64,000 nt of DNA from Streptomyces sp. NBC_01476 (lineage in GTDB: Bacteria; Actinomycetota; Actinomycetes; Streptomycetales; Streptomycetaceae): NCBI RefSeq assembly GCF_036227265.1, contig NZ_CP109446.1, forward strand, positions 3,357,001-3,421,000. Reading direction: 5' to 3'. The translations under genes and the position numbers were made by a program. Under the pieces are notes generated by a model that did no database searches, was not told the DNA's origin, and saw only the letters and a program-made list of their open reading frames with translations. Below, one piece after another: positions 11,139 to 20,036 of the stretch. Each line of letters begins with the position of its first letter. Position 1 is the stretch's first letter.

Positions 11139-12539
11139 TCAGGTCAGGAGCGGCTGCTGGGCCGGGGCCGGGCAGATCCGGTGCCCCTCGTGGTTGAAGA
11201 CGTAGAGGTGCGCCAGGTCCACCAGCAGCGGTACCCGGTCGCCGCGCCGGACCCGGATGTCCGGGCCGGTGCGGACCACCAGGTCGCCGGTCTGGGTCTC
11301 CGGCGGCCCCGCCGGGCGGTCCATCACGCCGACCGGGGTCCGGCCGGGCGGCTGCGCGGGCTTCGGCGGCACGCCGCCGGGGGTCCGGTCGCGCTCCATC
11401 ACCGACGCCTGGAGCCGCCTGGCCGCTTTCTGCGCCAGCTTGCCGAGGCCGTTGCCGCCCGCGGCGGCCCGCCGGTTGCCGGCCCGGGTGCCGGTCCCGC
11501 CGGCCGGCCGCGGCGCCTCCAGCTCCGGTACGAACGCCGGCCGCGATCCGGTGTTGAGGTGGACCAGGCACTCGTGGCCCTGGTACTCGACGTGCTCGAC
11601 GATCCCGCTGAGCACCACCTCGCCGGCGTGCGCCTGGCTGGGCTGCGCGATCCGTACCGCCTCCGAGCGCAGGCCCACGATGATCCGGCGGCCCTGCTGG
11701 ATGCGGAGCATCTGGTGGTCGTAGCTGAGCGGCTCGGGCAGCCCGAGGCGCTGCCGGCCGAAGTCGATCCACATGCCGCCGGTGAGCGGGGCGATCACGG
11801 TGGCCTGGAGCAGGTTGATCCGCGGGGTGCCGACGAAGGCGGCGACGAAGACGTTCTCCGGCAGGTGGTACGCCTCCCGCGGGCTGCTGATCTGCTGCAG
11901 GACGCCGCTGCGCATGATCGCCACCCGGTCGCCGAGCGACATCGCCTCGGCCTGGTCGTGGGTGACGTAGACGGTGGTGACGCCCATGCCGTGGGTGAGG
12001 CGGGCGATCTCGGCGCGCAGGTGCGCCCGCAGCTTCGCGTCCAGGTTGGAGAGCGGCTCGTCCATCAGGAAGACCGAGGGGTGGCGGGAGATCGCCCGGC
12101 CCATGGCGACGCGCTGCCGCTCACCGCCGGAGAGCTGCCCGGGGTAGCGGTCCAGGATCTCCTCGATGCCGAGGATGCGGGCGGTCTCGTCGACCCGCGG
12201 GCCGTGCTCCGCGCCGGGCATCTCGAAGCGCAGCGGGAAGCCGATGTTCTCCCGGCTGGTCATGCTCGGGTACAGGGCGAAGTTCTGGAAGACCATCGCC
12301 ATCCTGCGGTCGCCGGGGGCCAGGTCGTTGGAGTACTCCCCGTCCAGCAGCAGCTCGCCGGTGGTGATGTCCTCCAGCCCGGCGATCATCCGCAGCACGG
12401 TCGATTTGCCGCAGCCCGAGGGGCCGAGCAGCACCAGGAACTCGCCGGGCGCGATGTCGAGCGAGAACCTGTCCACGGCCGGTGACGGCTGTTTCGGGTA
12501 GTACTTGGAGACTTCGTGCAAGGTGATGGCGCGTGTCAT
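11139..12539 (-). CDS. Sugar-type (MalK/MsiK-like) ABC transporter ATP-binding protein
   Basis: Walker A GPSGCGKST at 39-47, signature LSGGERQ, Walker B VFLMDEPLSNLD and the H-loop YVTHDQAEAM show a working ABC ATPase of the CUT1 sugar class. The C-terminal TOBE region is long and carries a Pro/Gly/Arg-rich insert of about 90 residues. The start at ATG 12539 (MTRAITLHEV) begins the conserved domain; sequence upstream of it is not coding-like. No permease or binding-protein gene is near, so like MsiK it may serve transporters encoded elsewhere. No ribosome site is seen, so it may be leaderless. Confidence 0.9.
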   Translation of the reverse strand: MTRAITLHEVSKYYPKQPSPAVDRFSLDIAPGEFLVLLGPSGCGKSTVLRMIAGLEDITTGELLLDGEYSNDLAPGDRRMAMVFQNFALYPSMTSRENIGFPLRFEMPGAEHGPRVDETARILGIEEILDRYPGQLSGGERQRVAMGRAISRHPSVFLMDEPLSNLDAKLRAHLRAEIARLTHGMGVTTVYVTHDQAEAMSLGDRVAIMRSGVLQQISSPREAYHLPENVFVAAFVGTPRINLLQATVIAPLTGGMWIDFGRQRLGLPEPLSYDHQMLRIQQGRRIIVGLRSEAVRIAQPSQAHAGEVVLSGIVEHVEYQGHECLVHLNTGSRPAFVPELEAPRPAGGTGTRAGNRRAAAGGNGLGKLAQKAARRLQASVMERDRTPGGVPPKPAQPPGRTPVGVMDRPAGPPETQTGDLVVRTGPDIRVRRGDRVPLLVDLAHLYVFNHEGHRICPAPAQQPLLT

Positions 12540-12769
12540 AACGGGAGCCGCCAGGGTGGTCGGACGCGGTGACGGGGCACGTGGGGGGAGTGTGACTTCT
12601 GCTGCTTTGCGTGCTGACATTGCCGATGGTGCCGATGGTGCGTGACGTGCATGATGTGCCGGACTTGCTCGGCTTGCTGGTGATGCCGCTGCTCTTGTGG
12701 AACTTGCGGTAGTGCGTGCGTGACGCTGCGGCGAAGGTAGTGCACCACCGGCCGGTTGCGGAACGCTTG

Positions 12770-12792
12770 TATCAACACCGGATTGATAGTTT
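12770..12792. promoter_or_regulatory. Inverted repeat and -10-like box upstream of dedA-like gene
   Basis: TATCAA (12770-12775) and TTGATA (12783-12788) form a perfect AT-rich inverted repeat with a 7-nt spacer. The second arm overlaps TAGTTT (12787-12792), which lies about 7 nt before the GTG/ATG start and would give a leaderless transcript. The repeat is well placed for a repressor acting on the dedA-like gene or the divergent ABC ATPase. Confidence 0.45.
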
Positions 12793-12798
12793 TGGACC

Positions 12799-13530
12799 GT
12801 GATGAACATCGCGCTCGGCCCGAGCTGGCTCGACCCCGACCACCTGATCAACACATACGGTCTGTGGGGCGTGCTGCTGATCGTCTTCGCCGAGTCCGGA
12901 CTGCTGATCGGTTTCTTCCTGCCGGGCGACTCGCTGCTGTTCACGACGGGGCTGCTCGTCGCGTCCGGCACGCTGCACCAGCCGCTGGCCGTGGTGGCGG
13001 CGCTGATCGCGGTCGCGGCGGTGGCGGGCGAGCAGGTCGGCTATCTCTTCGGCCGCAAGGTGGGCCCCTCGCTCTTCCGGCGGCCCGAGTCCCGGCTGTT
13101 CAAGATGGAGAACATCGAGAAGGCGCACGCGTTCTTCGAGCACCACGGGCCGAAGGCGATCGTGATGGCCTGTTTCGTACCGGTGGTGCGGACCTTCACG
13201 CCGATCGTGGCCGGCGTCAGCCGGATGCACTACCGCACCTTCCTCACCTTCAACCTCATCGGCGGCACGATGTGGGGCGCCGGGGTGACGCTGCTGGGCT
13301 ACTGGCTCGGGCAGATCCAGGTCGTCCGCGACAACATCGAGGCGATGCTGGTCCTGGTGGTGCTGGTCTCGGTCGTGCCGCTGGCCATCGAGTACCTGCG
13401 CTCGCGGGGCAAGGCGAAGAAGGCCCCGGCCGCGGCAACCGCCCGGGCGGCGGCCGACCCCGCCGACGGGCCGGCCGAACTGCTGGCGCCGACGCCGCGG
13501 GGCGGGCGGCACCGGGCACAGAAGCGCTGA
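12799..13530 (+). CDS. DedA family membrane protein (first copy)
   Basis: DedA/DUF98 proteins are polytopic membrane proteins linked to lipid-carrier flipping and membrane homeostasis. The family motif FAESGLLIGFFLPGDSLLF is near residue 29 and CFVPVVRTFTPIVAG near 127. About five hydrophobic segments are followed by a basic Ala-rich tail. GTG 12799 and ATG 12802 are adjacent possible starts. No ribosome site is seen, so a leaderless mRNA is likely. A second DedA gene lies at 23061-23750. The ThrE-like gene follows 4 nt after its stop. Confidence 0.93.
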   Translation: MMNIALGPSWLDPDHLINTYGLWGVLLIVFAESGLLIGFFLPGDSLLFTTGLLVASGTLHQPLAVVAALIAVAAVAGEQVGYLFGRKVGPSLFRRPESRLFKMENIEKAHAFFEHHGPKAIVMACFVPVVRTFTPIVAGVSRMHYRTFLTFNLIGGTMWGAGVTLLGYWLGQIQVVRDNIEAMLVLVVLVSVVPLAIEYLRSRGKAKKAPAAATARAAADPADGPAELLAPTPRGGRHRAQKR

Positions 13531-13534
13531 CGCT

Positions 13535-15043
13535 TTGAGCAGCACGGGTACCGGCCAGGGACCGGGGCCGGGGCCGCTGCCCGGCGGCGAGCCGGGCAGC
13601 GCGTTCACCCCTCCCGAGGGCATTCCGCAGGTCGTGCTGCCGCCCGACGACGCCCGCTGGCAGGACCGGATGCGGGCGATGATCCGGCTGCCCGCGACCG
13701 AGCGCCCCTCCCCCGACCTTCCTCTGGAGCGCGGCGAGTCCGGGTACACCGTGCCGGCGCCCCGGGTGCTCGACCTGACGCTGCGGATCGGCGAGCTGCT
13801 GCTGGCCGGCGGCGAGGGCGCCGAGGACGTGGAGGCGGCGATGTTCGGCGTCGCCTACGCGTACGGCCTGGGCCGGGTGGAGCCCACCGTCACCTTCACC
13901 CTGCTGGGGATCTCCTACCAGCCCTCGCTCACCGAGCCGCCGCTGACCATGAGCCGCACGGTGCGCAGGCGCGGCTCCGACTACACCCGGCTGGCGGCGG
14001 TCTTCGCGCTGGTCGGGGCGGTGACCGCACACGAGGTGACGCTGGAGGAGGCGTACCGGCGGCTGGCCGGCATCCGCCGCAACCGGCACCCGTACGACAG
14101 CTGGGCGCTGACCGCCGCGGCCGGGCTGCTGGCGGGGGCGGCGAGCATCCTGGTCGGCGGCAGTCCGATCATCTTCGTGGCGGCGGCGCTGGCCGCGATG
14201 CTCGGCGACCGGCTGGCGTGGCTGCTGGCCGGGCGCGGGCTGCCGGAGTTCTACCAGTTCGCCGCGGCCGCGATGCCGGCCGCCGCGATGGGCGTGGTGG
14301 TGGACCGCTACGGGCACTGGATCCCGGGCGCGACCGGGGTGCAGTCCTCCGCGGTGATCACCGGCGGGCTCTTCGCGCTGCTGCCCGGCCGGGCGCTGGT
14401 CGCCGCCGTCCAGGACGGCCTGACCGGCTTCTACATCACCGCCGCCGCCCGGCTGCTGGAGGTGATCTATCTGATCGTGGGGATCGTCGTCGGGGTGACG
14501 CTGATCCTCTACGTCGGAGTGACGCTCGGCGCCGACCTCGACCCGGACCAGACCCTGCGGGCGTACGACCACCCGTGGGTGCAGTTGGTCGCCGCGATGG
14601 TCCTCACCCTGGCGTTCGCGGTGCTGCTCCAGTGCGAGCGGAGCGTGCTGCTGCTGGCCACCCTCAACGGCGGGGTGGCCTGGACCGTCTACGGCGTGCT
14701 GCACCAGCAGGCGGGCGGCAACCAGGTGGCGTCCACCGCCGCCGCGGCCGGACTGGTCGGGCTCTTCGGCCAACTGATGGCGCGTTACCGGTATGTGTCG
14801 GTGCTGCCGTACGTCACCGCGGCGATCGGCCCGCTGCTGCCGGGCTCCGCCACCTACTTCGGGCTGCTCGCGGTCACCCAGCACCACCGCGACCAGGGGC
14901 TGACCCAGCTCACCAAGGCCGCCGCGCTGGCGATGGCCATCGCGATCGGCGTCAACCTCGGCAACGAGATCGCCCGCCTGGCCCTCAAGACGCTGCCCGC
15001 CGCCCGCCCCCGCAAGGCCGCCAAACGCACCCGCGGTTTCTGA
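13535..15043 (+). CDS. ThrE-type threonine/serine exporter family protein
   Basis: Two-part membrane protein. An N-terminal DUF1212-type region (about 80-330, with LDLTLRIGELLLAGGEGAEDV and a run of helices) is followed by a C-terminal DUF3815-like set of five hydrophobic segments. In Corynebacterium this fold exports threonine and serine; the substrate here is inferred. The first 75 residues are Pro/Gly-rich. The frame opens at a TTG 4 nt after the dedA-like stop, and a later GTG could be the real start. Probably in an operon with that gene. Confidence 0.85.
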   Translation: MSSTGTGQGPGPGPLPGGEPGSAFTPPEGIPQVVLPPDDARWQDRMRAMIRLPATERPSPDLPLERGESGYTVPAPRVLDLTLRIGELLLAGGEGAEDVEAAMFGVAYAYGLGRVEPTVTFTLLGISYQPSLTEPPLTMSRTVRRRGSDYTRLAAVFALVGAVTAHEVTLEEAYRRLAGIRRNRHPYDSWALTAAAGLLAGAASILVGGSPIIFVAAALAAMLGDRLAWLLAGRGLPEFYQFAAAAMPAAAMGVVVDRYGHWIPGATGVQSSAVITGGLFALLPGRALVAAVQDGLTGFYITAAARLLEVIYLIVGIVVGVTLILYVGVTLGADLDPDQTLRAYDHPWVQLVAAMVLTLAFAVLLQCERSVLLLATLNGGVAWTVYGVLHQQAGGNQVASTAAAAGLVGLFGQLMARYRYVSVLPYVTAAIGPLLPGSATYFGLLAVTQHHRDQGLTQLTKAAALAMAIAIGVNLGNEIARLALKTLPAARPRKAAKRTRGF

Positions 15044-15178
15044 CCGCCGCAACCGCCCACCGTGGAACCCCCGTAGAACCCCCCGCCGCGGGGAAGGATC
15101 CCCGGCGACGATCTGCGGGCCGCCCGATATGCCCGTATGGTCACCGTACGGTTCTGATCCCCGCCGGGAGGCACCCGC

Positions 15179-16579
15179 ATGTCCCTGCACAAAGGCTCCG
15201 GCAGTCCGCGCGAGATCGCGGTCAACCCGTTCTTCGGGGCCGCCGACCCGGTGGGCGGGATGAACACCGCGCCTCCGAAGCACCGGCTCCCGGACGGGCC
15301 CATGACGCCGTCCGCCGCCTATCAGCTGGTGCACGACGAGCTGATGCTCGACGGCAACTCCCGGCTGAACCTCGCCACCTTCGTCACCACCTGGATGGAA
15401 CCGCAGGCCGGCATCCTGATGGCGGAGTGCGTCGACAAGAACATGATCGACAAGGACGAGTACCCGCGGACCGCGGAACTGGAGCGGCGCTGCGTGTCCA
15501 TCCTCGCCGACCTGTGGAACGCCCCCGACCCGAGCGCGACCGTCGGCTGCTCCACCACCGGCTCCTCCGAGGCGTGCATGCTCGCCGGGATGGCGCTCAA
15601 GCGGCGCTGGGCCAACCGCACCCCGGCCTATCCGGCCACCGCCCGGCCGAACCTGGTGATGGGCGCGAACGTGCAGGTGTGCTGGGAGAAGTTCTGCGCC
15701 TTCTGGGAAGTCGAAGCGCGGATGGCGCCCATGACCGAGGACCGGCTGCACCTGGACGCGGAGTCCGCGCTGGCGCTCTGCGACGAGAACACCATCGGGG
15801 TGGTGGCCATCCTCGGCTCCACCTTCGACGGGTCCTACGAACCGGTCGCCGAGATCTGCGCGGCGCTCGACGCGTACGAGGAGCGGACCGGCCACCACAT
15901 CCCGGTGCACGTCGACGCGGCCTCCGGCGGCATGATCGCGCCCTTCCTCGACCCGGACCTGGTCTGGGACTTCCGGCTGCCGCGGGTGGCGTCGATCAAC
16001 ACCTCGGGCCACAAGTACGGTCTGGTCTACCCCGGGGTCGGCTGGGCGCTGTGGCGGGACACCGAGGCGCTGCCGGAGGAGCTGGTCTTCCGGGTCAACT
16101 ACCTCGGCGGCGACATGCCGACCTTCGCGCTCAACTTCTCCCGGCCCGGCGCTCAGGTGGTGGCGCAGTACTACACGTTCCTGCGGCTCGGCTTCGACGG
16201 TTACCGCGCGGTGCAGCAGAACGGCCGGGACGTGGCGATGTCGCTCGCCCGGCGGCTGGCCGAGCTGGACGACTTCCGGCTGGTCAGCAAGGGCGACCAG
16301 CTGCCGGTGTTCGCCTTCACCACGACCGACGACGTGACGGCGTACGACGTCTTCGACGTCTCCCGGCGGCTGCGCGAACGCGGCTGGCTGGTGCCGGCGT
16401 ACACCTATCCGGCCAACCGGCAGGACCTCGCGGTGCTGCGGATCGTCTGCCGCAACGGCTTCTCCCAGGACCTGGCCGATCTGCTGATGGACGACCTGGG
16501 CCGGCTGCTGCCCGAACTGCGGCGCCAGACCCATCCGTTGAACCGGCCGGAGAACGTGGCGACCGCCTTCCACCACTGA
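15179..16579 (+). CDS. gad: Glutamate decarboxylase
   Basis: PLP enzyme converting glutamate to 4-aminobutyrate, consuming a proton. 466 residues; ATG 15179 has GGGAGG 8 nt upstream. The PLP-lysine motif SINTSGHKYGLVYPG and the phosphate-binding TTGSSEA segment are both present, with HVDAASGG for the pyridine-contacting Asp. The N-terminus PREIAVNPFFG is family-like. The dodecin gene follows closely. The upstream region has CCGTA/TACGG arms (15133-15151) of unknown role. No glutamate/GABA antiporter gene is adjacent. Confidence 0.95.
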   Translation: MSLHKGSGSPREIAVNPFFGAADPVGGMNTAPPKHRLPDGPMTPSAAYQLVHDELMLDGNSRLNLATFVTTWMEPQAGILMAECVDKNMIDKDEYPRTAELERRCVSILADLWNAPDPSATVGCSTTGSSEACMLAGMALKRRWANRTPAYPATARPNLVMGANVQVCWEKFCAFWEVEARMAPMTEDRLHLDAESALALCDENTIGVVAILGSTFDGSYEPVAEICAALDAYEERTGHHIPVHVDAASGGMIAPFLDPDLVWDFRLPRVASINTSGHKYGLVYPGVGWALWRDTEALPEELVFRVNYLGGDMPTFALNFSRPGAQVVAQYYTFLRLGFDGYRAVQQNGRDVAMSLARRLAELDDFRLVSKGDQLPVFAFTTTDDVTAYDVFDVSRRLRERGWLVPAYTYPANRQDLAVLRIVCRNGFSQDLADLLMDDLGRLLPELRRQTHPLNRPENVATAFHH

Positions 16580-16617
16580 ACTACGCCCACCTCCACCCAC
16601 GCGAAGAGGAGTCCAGC

Positions 16618-16833
16618 ATGGCCGAGCACACCTACCGGGTCACCGAGATCGTCGGCACCTCGCAGGAGGGCATCGACGCCGCCGTCCGCAACGGCATCCA
16701 CCGGGCCGCGCAGACCCTGCGCGGCCTGGACTGGTTCGAGATCACCCAGGTCCGCGGGCACATCGTGGACGGCGAGGTGGACCACTACCAGGTGGGTCTG
16801 AAGGTCGGCTTCCGGCTGGAGGACACCCAGTAG
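16618..16833 (+). CDS. Dodecin family flavin-binding protein
   Basis: 71 residues. Dodecins form 12-subunit shells that store or buffer flavins. The sequence has the family pattern: N-terminal RVTEIVGTS, helix IDAAVRNGIHRAAQTLRGL, the flavin-stacking Trp in DWFEIT, and the Gln/Val strand YQVGLKVGFRLE. GAGGAG 7 nt upstream of ATG 16618 fixes the start. It lies 38 nt after the decarboxylase stop and is probably co-transcribed with it. Confidence 0.93.
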   Translation: MAEHTYRVTEIVGTSQEGIDAAVRNGIHRAAQTLRGLDWFEITQVRGHIVDGEVDHYQVGLKVGFRLEDTQ

Positions 16834-16853
16834 CCTCCGGCGGTCCCCCGCTC

Positions 16854-16877
16854 GCGGCGGCGCTCCGGCGCCGCCGC
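16854..16877 (+). terminator. Terminator after the gad-dodecin unit
   Basis: Perfect 10-bp stem GCGGCGGCGC/GCGCCGCCGC with a TCCG loop, 20 nt after the dodecin stop. The remaining gap to 17074 holds GGTGG/CCACC arms (16995-17009) but no gene. Confidence 0.75.
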
Positions 16878-17074
16878 GGCCCCACCGACCCGCCACCGCT
16901 GGGCCGGACGGGTGATCTTCGGCCGATGGGCTGGACCGGACGGGTCACGCCCGGTCGCGTGATCCGACGATGCGTCAAATCCTTTTGTCGTAATGGTGGG
17001 CATTCCACCGGACGCGTCCGCACCGCCGTCCGGCCGCCCGCGTGTGGACGCCGTCGCTTTCCCGGGAGCCCGTC

Positions 17075-17617
17075 ATGAGCCAGCAGGACCCCCCTTCGCA
17101 ACCTCCGCCGCCCGGTTCGAAGCCCCCGGGGCCGACCGGGCCGACCCCCACGGGCCCCACTCCCGCGCACACCCCGCCCGGCGGCCGGCACCCGCACCAC
17201 GACGAGACCCGTACCGCCTGGGCGGCGGGCGGCACCGCCTTCGCCGGCACGCTGCTGCTGATCGCCGGCATCCTGGCGATCCTGGAAGGCATCGCCGGCA
17301 TCTCCCGGGACGTCGTCTACGTCGTCACCCACGGCTCCTACACGTACAAGTTCAACGCCCGCGCCTGGGGCTGGATCCACCTCGTCATCGGCGTCATCGC
17401 GTTCCTGGTCGGCTACGGGGTGCTGCGCGGCGCCGAGTGGGCCCGCTGGACCGGCATCCTGATCGCCGGTCTGAGCATGATCGCCAATTTCATCTTCCTG
17501 CCGTACCAGCCCGTCTGGGCGGTGATCCTGATCGCCATCGACATCTTCGTGATCTGGTCCCTGGCCACGTACGGCCGTACAGGGCACCGCAGGACAGCGG
17601 CCGGTGGTGCGCTGTGA
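17075..17617 (+). CDS. DUF7144-type four-helix membrane protein
   Basis: 180 residues from ATG 17075 (GGGAG 7 nt upstream). A Pro/Gly/Thr-rich N-terminal tail of about 45 residues precedes four hydrophobic segments containing ILAILEGIAGISRDV and FNARAWGWIHLVIG, the pattern of the DUF7144 family. Function unknown. The stop codon overlaps the ATG of the MreB-like gene (TGATG), so the two are translationally coupled. Confidence 0.8.
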   Translation: MSQQDPPSQPPPPGSKPPGPTGPTPTGPTPAHTPPGGRHPHHDETRTAWAAGGTAFAGTLLLIAGILAILEGIAGISRDVVYVVTHGSYTYKFNARAWGWIHLVIGVIAFLVGYGVLRGAEWARWTGILIAGLSMIANFIFLPYQPVWAVILIAIDIFVIWSLATYGRTGHRRTAAGGAL

Positions 17618-18711
17618 TGACGAGCCTGGCGAACCTGGGGGACAGCGGGGACATCGCGCTGATCCCGACCCTGGACCAACTGCGCCGCTGCTCGGTGGCG
17701 GTCGACATCGGCGCCGCCCGTACCCGCGTGTACCTGCGCGGCGGCGGCCTGGTGGTGGACGAGCCGAGCGTCGCGGCGGTGGACGTGCGCACCGGCGCGC
17801 TGATCGCGGTCGGCGCCCGCGCCGAGATGATGGCAGGCCGCACCCCCGCCCACATCCGGGTGGCCCGCCCGGTGGCCGGCGGCGCGGTGGTCGACATCGC
17901 CATGGCCCAGCGGATGCTGCGGCACGTGCTGGGCGACAAGCTGGGCCGCCGCTGGCTGCGGCTGTCGGTGCTCCGCGGCATGCCGGTGATGCGGGCGGCG
18001 ATCTGCCTGCCGCACGGCAGCGAGCCGATCGCCCGCCGGGCCGCCGTCGAGACGCTCTACGGACTCGGCGCGCGCCGGGTCGAGATGGTGGACACCCTGA
18101 TCGCCGCCGCGGTCGGCTGCGGACTGCCGGTGGAGAACCCCGAGGCCACCATGGTGGTGGTCTGCGGCGCCGGTACCACCCAGGTCGCGGTGCTGTCACT
18201 GGGGTCGATCGTGTCCGCCGAGACCGTACCCGTCGGCGGCGACGCCATCGACCGGGCGGTGGTGGAACACCTGCGCAACCGCCACGAACTGATGCTGCCC
18301 AGCCAGTCGGTCCGCCCGCTGCACCAGATGCTCGGCGGCCCCGCCTCCGGCGGCACCGAGACCACCGAGGTGCACGGCCGGGACGTCATCAGCGGCCTGG
18401 CGCGCTCGGTGCTGGTGGAGACCGAGGGCGTACGGCACGCCATGCGCACCCCGCTCACCTCGGTGCTGGACGCGATCACCACCGTGCTGCGGCACTGCCC
18501 GCCGGATCTGGTGGCCGACCTCGCCGACCGCGGCATCATGCTGGCCGGCGGCAGCGCGAAGATGCCAGGACTCGACCTGATGCTGCGGCAGGCAACCGGG
18601 ATGCCGGTGCACATCGCGCCGAACCCGGACACGGTCGCCGTACGCGGCCTCGGCGCGATGATCGAGGGCAAGGTACGGCCGATGCCGATGGACCCGCTGG
18701 CCACGCGGTAA
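17617..18711 (+). CDS. Degenerate MreB/Mbl-like actin-fold protein
   Basis: 364 residues with MreB layout: phosphate-1 strand SVAVDIGAARTRVYL (Asp30 kept), a VVDI segment, the hydrolysis-helix region ending AAAVGCGLPV, phosphate-2 region VVVCGAGTTQVAVLSLG (181-197), and adenosine motif GIMLAGGSAKMPG. Compared with MreB, the phosphate-2 Asp is replaced by Val182 and the catalytic Glu-Glu-Pro is replaced by Asp-Thr-Leu. It may bind but not hydrolyse ATP. No mreC or mreD is near, so it is a paralogue outside the mre cluster. Role in spore wall or shape is only a guess. Confidence 0.85.
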   Translation: MTSLANLGDSGDIALIPTLDQLRRCSVAVDIGAARTRVYLRGGGLVVDEPSVAAVDVRTGALIAVGARAEMMAGRTPAHIRVARPVAGGAVVDIAMAQRMLRHVLGDKLGRRWLRLSVLRGMPVMRAAICLPHGSEPIARRAAVETLYGLGARRVEMVDTLIAAAVGCGLPVENPEATMVVVCGAGTTQVAVLSLGSIVSAETVPVGGDAIDRAVVEHLRNRHELMLPSQSVRPLHQMLGGPASGGTETTEVHGRDVISGLARSVLVETEGVRHAMRTPLTSVLDAITTVLRHCPPDLVADLADRGIMLAGGSAKMPGLDLMLRQATGMPVHIAPNPDTVAVRGLGAMIEGKVRPMPMDPLATR

Positions 18712-18723
18712 CCCGACCCCGCA

Positions 18724-18751
18724 GGAAAAGCCCCGCCGCCGGGGCCTTTCC
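18724..18751 (+). terminator. Terminator after mreB-like gene
   Basis: Stem GGAAAAGCCCC/GGGGCCTTTCC with a short GCCGCC loop, 13 nt after the stop codon. The stem's AT-rich ends give some T residues on either strand. Confidence 0.75.
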
Positions 18752-18778
18752 GTCATCTTCGGCTGGCATCATGCGCGC

Positions 18779-20020
18779 GTGACGAACGAGGCGGGTCTTG
18801 AACGGCGGCTGGGTGTGGGCGACGCGGTGGTCGTCGGGCTCGGGGCGATGGTGGGAGCGGGGGTCTTCGCGGCCTTCGGCCCGGCGGCCCGGGCGGCGGG
18901 CAGCGGACTGCTCGCCGCGCTGGCGCTCGCCGCGGTGGTGGCCTACTGCAACGCGACCTCCTCGGCGCGGCTGGCCGCCCGCCACCCTCAGTCGGGCGGC
19001 ACCTACGTCTACGGGCGCGAGCGGCTCGGCCCCTTCTGGGGCTACCTCGCCGGGTGGAGCTTCGTGGCCGGCAAGACCGCGTCCTGCGCGGCGATGGCGC
19101 TCACCGTCGGGCAGTACGTGTGGCCGCACGAGCGGCAGGCGGTGGCGGCGGCCGCGGTGGTGGCGCTGACCGCGGTCAACTGCCTCGGAGTGCGCAAGGC
19201 GGCCTGGCTGACCCGGCTGATCGTCGCGGTGACACTCGCGGTGCTGGTCGCGGCGGTCAGCGTCTGCCTGTCCTCGCGGGGGGCCTCGGCCGGGCGGCTC
19301 ACCTGGGGCGACGTCTCCGGGCGCGGGCTGCTGCAGGCCGCCGGGCTGCTCTTCTTCGCCTTCGCCGGGTACGCCCGGATCGCCACCCTCGGCGAGGAGG
19401 TGAAGTCGCCGGCCAGGACCATCCCGCGGGCGATCCCCCTCGCCCTCGGCATCACGCTCGCGGTGTACGCGGCGGTGGCGGTCGCACTGCTGGTGGTGCT
19501 GGGTCCCGGCCGGCTGGCCGGTTCTGCGGCGCCGGTCGCCGACGCGGTACGGGCCGCGGGCGTTCCCGGCCTCGCGCCGGTGGTCCGCTGCGGCGCCGCG
19601 GTCGCCGCCCTCGGCTCGCTGCTCGCCCTCGTCCTCGGGGTCTCCCGGACGGTGCTGGCGATGGCGCGGGACCGGCACTTCCCGGCCGCGCTGGCGGCCG
19701 TGCACCGCGGCACCCCGGTGCGCGCCGAACTCGCGGTCGGCGCGGTCGTCCTCCTCCTGACGCTCCTCACCGACCTCAGGGGCGCCATCGGTTTCTCCTC
19801 CTTCGGGGTGCTGCTCTACTACGCCATCGCCAACGCGAGCGCCCTGCGGCTGGCCCCGGCCGAGGGCCGTCCCCCGCCGGCCGTCCCGGTGCTGGGCCTG
19901 GCCGGCTGCGCGGTGCTCGCGGTCAGCCTGCCGTGGGCCGCGGTGGCCGCAGGCGCGGGGGTGGTGGGCGCGGGGGCGCTGCTTTACCTGCGGCCCCTTT
20001 ACCTGCGGCCCCGGGGGTGA
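18779..20020 (+). CDS. APC family amino acid permease
   Basis: 413 residues, about twelve hydrophobic segments. The APC signature GLGAMVGAGVFAAFGPAA is near residue 20, and FFAFAGYARIATLGEEVKSP near 196 matches the amino acid/polyamine/organocation family. Substrate not deducible. Start GTG 18779 has no ribosome site and may be leaderless. Converges with the DUF2786 gene, with only 16 nt between stops. The tail repeats LYLRP twice. Confidence 0.9.
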   Translation: MTNEAGLERRLGVGDAVVVGLGAMVGAGVFAAFGPAARAAGSGLLAALALAAVVAYCNATSSARLAARHPQSGGTYVYGRERLGPFWGYLAGWSFVAGKTASCAAMALTVGQYVWPHERQAVAAAAVVALTAVNCLGVRKAAWLTRLIVAVTLAVLVAAVSVCLSSRGASAGRLTWGDVSGRGLLQAAGLLFFAFAGYARIATLGEEVKSPARTIPRAIPLALGITLAVYAAVAVALLVVLGPGRLAGSAAPVADAVRAAGVPGLAPVVRCGAAVAALGSLLALVLGVSRTVLAMARDRHFPAALAAVHRGTPVRAELAVGAVVLLLTLLTDLRGAIGFSSFGVLLYYAIANASALRLAPAEGRPPPAVPVLGLAGCAVLAVSLPWAAVAAGAGVVGAGALLYLRPLYLRPRG

Positions 20021-20036
20021 CGCGCCGGGCGCCCGG

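Noticed and set aside
13256..16600. 1114-codon minus-strand frame across the ThrE-like and gad genes
   Set aside because: Antisense to two well-supported genes and of low-complexity His/Gln/Arg/Gly composition.
14218..16833. Plus-strand frame covering ThrE, gad and dodecin
   Set aside because: Only its last 71 codons (dodecin) are real; the rest is out of frame with gad.
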